From contig JAVWEY010000049.1 of NCBI GenBank assembly GCA_036641395.1, positions 1-9,389 of the forward strand: a stretch of DNA of 9,389 bases, read 5' to 3'. The stretch is from JAVXTH01 sp036641395. Lineage in GTDB: Bacteria; Bacillota_I; Bacilli_A; Erysipelotrichales; Erysipelotrichaceae. The notes under the pieces are model-generated. The model made no database searches. It worked only from the letters and a program-made list of their open reading frames with translations, and was not told the origin of the DNA. This document shows, in pieces, positions 7,092-9,389 of the stretch (the first letter of the stretch is position 1; the number at the start of each line of letters is the position of its first letter). The translations under genes and the position numbers were made by a program.

Positions 7092-8213
7092 ATGAGAAGT
7101 TTAGAAAATGCTATTGAAGTTACGCATATGTCAAAAACTTTTAAAAGAGTTTTTGATAAACCCAATACATTAAAAGAGCGATTAGTTTTTTGGAATAAGT
7201 CAAAGCCTGAACTTTTTCATGTTTTAAATGATATAAATATTGATATAAAAAAAGGTGAAACGGTTGCCTTAATTGGAACAAATGGTAGTGGTAAATCTAC
7301 TTTATTGAAGTTGATGACTAAGATATTGTATCCTAAAGAAGGAACACTTGAAACAAACGGTAAGTTAACTTCTTTACTGGAATTGGGTGCAGGATTTCAC
7401 CCTGATTTTACTGGTAGAGAAAATATATATTTTAATGCTTCTATTTTTGGCTTAACAAAAAAAGAAATTGATAAGCGTGTTGATGACATTATTGCTTTTT
7501 CTGAATTAGGGAGTTTTATTGATAATCCGGTTAGAACGTATTCATCAGGTATGTATATGCGTCTGGCTTTTTCAGTAGCAATCAACGTCGATGCGGAAAT
7601 ACTTTTGATTGATGAAATTTTGGCTGTTGGAGATCAACATTTTCAAGATAAGTGTTTTAAAAAATTAGAAGAATTAAGAGATAGCGATCGTACTATAGTA
7701 ATTGTTTCACATAGTCTAGATGTATTAAAAAAATTATGTAATCGAGCGATTTGGATTTATGAAGGCTCAGTTAAATTAGAAGGTGAACCGGACTATGTAA
7801 TTAGTGAATACTTAAAACAAGTTATTTTTGATCATAAAGATGATGAAATTGAGGCTAAGACGGATAATTATAATGGGATAGTATGTATCGATATTCCTAC
7901 TTCTTTTTCAGAGGTGAACAAGTTTAAACCATTTAATGTTAAAGGCTGGGAACTTGATGAAAGTAAAAAATCTACCGTTCACATTCAAATTGATCATAAG
8001 GAGTATCAAGGAATTACAAGATCTGAACGAATGGATGTATTTCATGTATATGAAAGCCAGTATGGTGGATATGCTACTAATAAACAACCTGGATGGGAAT
8101 GTACTTTAAATATTAGTGAGATTAGCGGTGGCTCACATATAATTAATGTATTTGTTTTAGACGAAAATGGAAAAGAAATATGTAACAAAGAAGCTACAAT
8201 CTATACGGTTTAA
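7092..8213 (+). CDS. polysaccharide ABC transporter ATP-binding protein (Wzt/TagH/RgpD type) with C-terminal beta-rich domain
   Basis: This is the cytoplasmic ATPase that powers export of a lipid-linked polysaccharide or teichoic-acid-like polymer through the permease encoded next. In the 373-aa product the nucleotide-binding domain (about 8-245) shows Walker A GTNGSGKST (62-70, K68), a signature YSSGMYMRLAF (from 150), Walker B ILLIDE (D174, E175) and the switch His H207. The long loop before 'VLNDINIDIKKGE' and the 'TGRENIYFNASIFGL' block are typical of the Wzt/TagH subfamily. A C-terminal domain (about 258-373) opens with a GWELD motif (G285, W286) and resembles small beta-sandwich domains of Firmicutes surface and glycan-acting proteins rather than the classic E. 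coli Wzt carbohydrate-binding tail. The ATG at 7092 is chosen because GGAG (7081-7084) stands 7 nt before it; a TTG at 7068 would lie ahead of this site. It leads an operon with its permease, 13 nt away. Confidence 0.93.
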   Translation: MRSLENAIEVTHMSKTFKRVFDKPNTLKERLVFWNKSKPELFHVLNDINIDIKKGETVALIGTNGSGKSTLLKLMTKILYPKEGTLETNGKLTSLLELGAGFHPDFTGRENIYFNASIFGLTKKEIDKRVDDIIAFSELGSFIDNPVRTYSSGMYMRLAFSVAINVDAEILLIDEILAVGDQHFQDKCFKKLEELRDSDRTIVIVSHSLDVLKKLCNRAIWIYEGSVKLEGEPDYVISEYLKQVIFDHKDDEIEAKTDNYNGIVCIDIPTSFSEVNKFKPFNVKGWELDESKKSTVHIQIDHKEYQGITRSERMDVFHVYESQYGGYATNKQPGWECTLNISEISGGSHIINVFVLDENGKEICNKEATIYTV

Positions 8214-8226
8214 GAGGAGAAGAGCG

Positions 8227-9009
8227 ATGAAATTATTTAAAGATTTGTATAATTATCGAGAATTGCTTAAATCCAATGTTAAAAAGGAAATAAGAGGGAA
8301 ATATAAAGGCTCTATTTTAGGGGTTCTTTGGTCTTTTATTAACCCTTTATTAATGACGTTAGTATATGCAATTGTATTCCCATTTTTAATGAGTAATACT
8401 GGAGAACCAAATTATTATGTTTATTTGATTGTTGGAATTATTCCATGGAATTTCTTTACAACTGTAATTAATCAAGGTAGTTTATGTATTCGTACAGAAG
8501 CCAGTATTATAAAAAAGGTATATTTTCCAAGAGCAATCTTACCAATTTCGGTGGCACTAAGTGGATTAGTTAATTTCTTTATTTCATCAATTATTATTTT
8601 ACTATTTGTACTCGGCTCTGGAACTGGTTTAAGTTGGCACTTGATATTTTTACCACTTATCGCAATTATTCAAACTTTGTTTTCATTAGGATTAGTATTT
8701 ATTTTATCATCTGTTAATGTATACATTAAAGACTTAGAATATATTGTCAACTTTATTATGATGATGGCTTTTTATGGAACACCAATTCTATATAATGTTT
8801 CAAGATTTGCATCTTCACCAGAACTTACTACTTTAATTAAGCTTAATCCAATGACAGCAATTATTAATGCTTATCGTGATATTTTTTATTATCACCAAAT
8901 GCCTGATTTTGTTAGTTTAGGTGTTGTTGGTATTGGAAGTCTTATTTTAGTTATTGTTGGTTATGCAATCTTTAAAAAGTTGGAAAAAGGCTTTGCTGAG
9001 GAGGTTTAA
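8227..9009 (+). CDS. polysaccharide ABC transporter permease, ABC-2 family (Wzm/TagG/RgpC type)
   Basis: This is the membrane half of the exporter, presumably two copies with two ATPases, moving a lipid-linked polysaccharide outward. The 260-aa length is normal for the family. An amphipathic N-terminal segment with 'EIRGKYKGSILGVLWSFINP' (family consensus R-x-K/R-Y-x-x-S-x-L-G-x-x-W-x-x-x-x-P) leads into six predicted membrane helices at about 30-54, 62-80, 103-128, 137-160, 165-188 and 228-250. The 'LNPMTAIINAYRD' block before the last helix is also diagnostic. The start at 8227 follows GAGGAG (8214-8219) with 7 nt between. A longer reading from 8167 would overlap the ATPase gene and put a very basic leader in front, so it is rejected. 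It is translationally close to both neighbours: 13 nt after the ATPase stop and 1 nt before the next start. Confidence 0.94.
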   Translation: MKLFKDLYNYRELLKSNVKKEIRGKYKGSILGVLWSFINPLLMTLVYAIVFPFLMSNTGEPNYYVYLIVGIIPWNFFTTVINQGSLCIRTEASIIKKVYFPRAILPISVALSGLVNFFISSIIILLFVLGSGTGLSWHLIFLPLIAIIQTLFSLGLVFILSSVNVYIKDLEYIVNFIMMMAFYGTPILYNVSRFASSPELTTLIKLNPMTAIINAYRDIFYYHQMPDFVSLGVVGIGSLILVIVGYAIFKKLEKGFAEEV

Positions 9010-9010
9010 A

Positions 9011-9389
9011 ATGAATTTTGATTTTATTAATGTTGAGGAAGCAAATATTCATGGTATAAATAATCCTATCTTTTTAATTAAGGGTATTGTGAGAGAAGAC
9101 AATTATGTAATTGAAATTTTTGAGGATGATGAAAAACTATCTTATGAAACTCTACCAAGTCTTTTTTTTAATGGATTTTGTATCGAAGCTAAGCTAAAAA
9201 AGCAAAGTAGTAAAATTGAAGTTTATATTTTAATAGATGGGAAAAAGCAATTAATCTGTGAAAGAACAAATAGAAAAAGTAAACGTATTAAAAGAAAAAT
9301 ACTAAAAATAACAAGTCCTTTTTCGAATTTTATTATCAAAATCATAATTGGATTTAAATCTTTTATACTAACATTAGGAAAAGGAGTTC
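9011..9389 (+). CDS. unrecognised protein in the polysaccharide export operon (3' truncated by window)
   Basis: Only the first 126 codons lie in the window and the frame is still open at the right edge. The start ATG is 1 nt after the permease stop, with GGAGG (8999-9003) 7 nt before it, so translation is probably coupled. The first ~80 residues alternate short hydrophobic and charged strands (for example FLIKGIV, YVIEIFEDD, KIEVYILIDGKKQLI), suggesting a small beta-sandwich. A very basic stretch follows (RTNRKSKRIKRKILK, about 87-101), then an amphipathic or hydrophobic segment (FIIKIIIGFKSFILTLG). That order is reminiscent of the N-terminal region of large glycosyltransferases placed after Wzm/Wzt pairs in Bacillota, where a basic helix precedes the GT domain. 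This is inference from context: no catalytic motif is visible in the part present. Confidence 0.7.
   Translation, partial: MNFDFINVEEANIHGINNPIFLIKGIVREDNYVIEIFEDDEKLSYETLPSLFFNGFCIEAKLKKQSSKIEVYILIDGKKQLICERTNRKSKRIKRKILKITSPFSNFIIKIIIGFKSFILTLGKGV

Noticed and set aside
7397..7585. 62-aa minus-strand open frame inside the ABC ATPase gene
   Set aside because: It is a shadow of the conserved signature region of the ATPase.
8167..8226. N-terminal extension of the permease overlapping the ATPase gene
   Set aside because: The GAGGAG at 8214-8219 points to the ATG at 8227, where the normal family N-terminus begins.

Overview
The window is low-GC DNA with strong AGGAGG-type ribosome binding sites, U-tract terminators and the standard bacterial code (TGG for Trp, TGA not read through). 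The gene content points to an anaerobic, fermentative member of the Bacillota: pyruvate:ferredoxin oxidoreductase, a CBS/DRTGG-regulated family II pyrophosphatase, and a Gram-positive style polysaccharide exporter. Erysipelotrichia or a related lineage would fit, but that placement is a guess from style and not something the sequence proves.

Layout. Positions 1-1790 hold the C-terminal half of nifJ (pyruvate:ferredoxin oxidoreductase), cut by the left edge and closed by a hairpin terminator. Positions 2019-3665 hold ppaC, a nucleotide-regulated Mn-dependent pyrophosphatase, again with its own terminator. Positions 3762-5420 hold nadE, an NAD synthetase with a two-domain glutamine-dependent architecture. 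All three are central metabolism genes, each apparently its own transcription unit on the + strand.

From 5421 onward the content changes to cell-surface polysaccharide. A single minus-strand gene (5421-6020) encodes a small exported or membrane-anchored protein that may be a divergent LytR-CpsA-Psr (LCP) domain. It abuts nadE stop-to-stop with no spacer. Divergent from it is a family 2 glycosyltransferase (6149-7000). A promoter then leads into a tight operon: a Wzt/TagH-like ABC ATPase with an extra C-terminal beta-rich domain (7092-8213), its ABC-2 permease (8227-9009), and a gene of unrecognised N-terminal type (9011 to the right edge). The exporter pair would move a lipid-linked polysaccharide across the membrane. 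The glycosyltransferase and the partial gene would help build it, and an LCP-type protein would be expected to act in attaching such polymers to peptidoglycan.

The most striking observation is in nadE. Its synthetase half looks intact, but its glutaminase (nitrilase-like) half has lost two of the three catalytic residues (Glu to Gln at residue 41, Cys to Gly at 142), and part of that domain is shortened. The protein probably cannot hydrolyse glutamine and is expected to depend on free ammonia or another ammonia donor. Second in interest are the non-canonical LCP-like protein and the C-terminal domain of the ABC ATPase. No RNA genes, CRISPR arrays, insertion sequences or obvious defence systems were seen.
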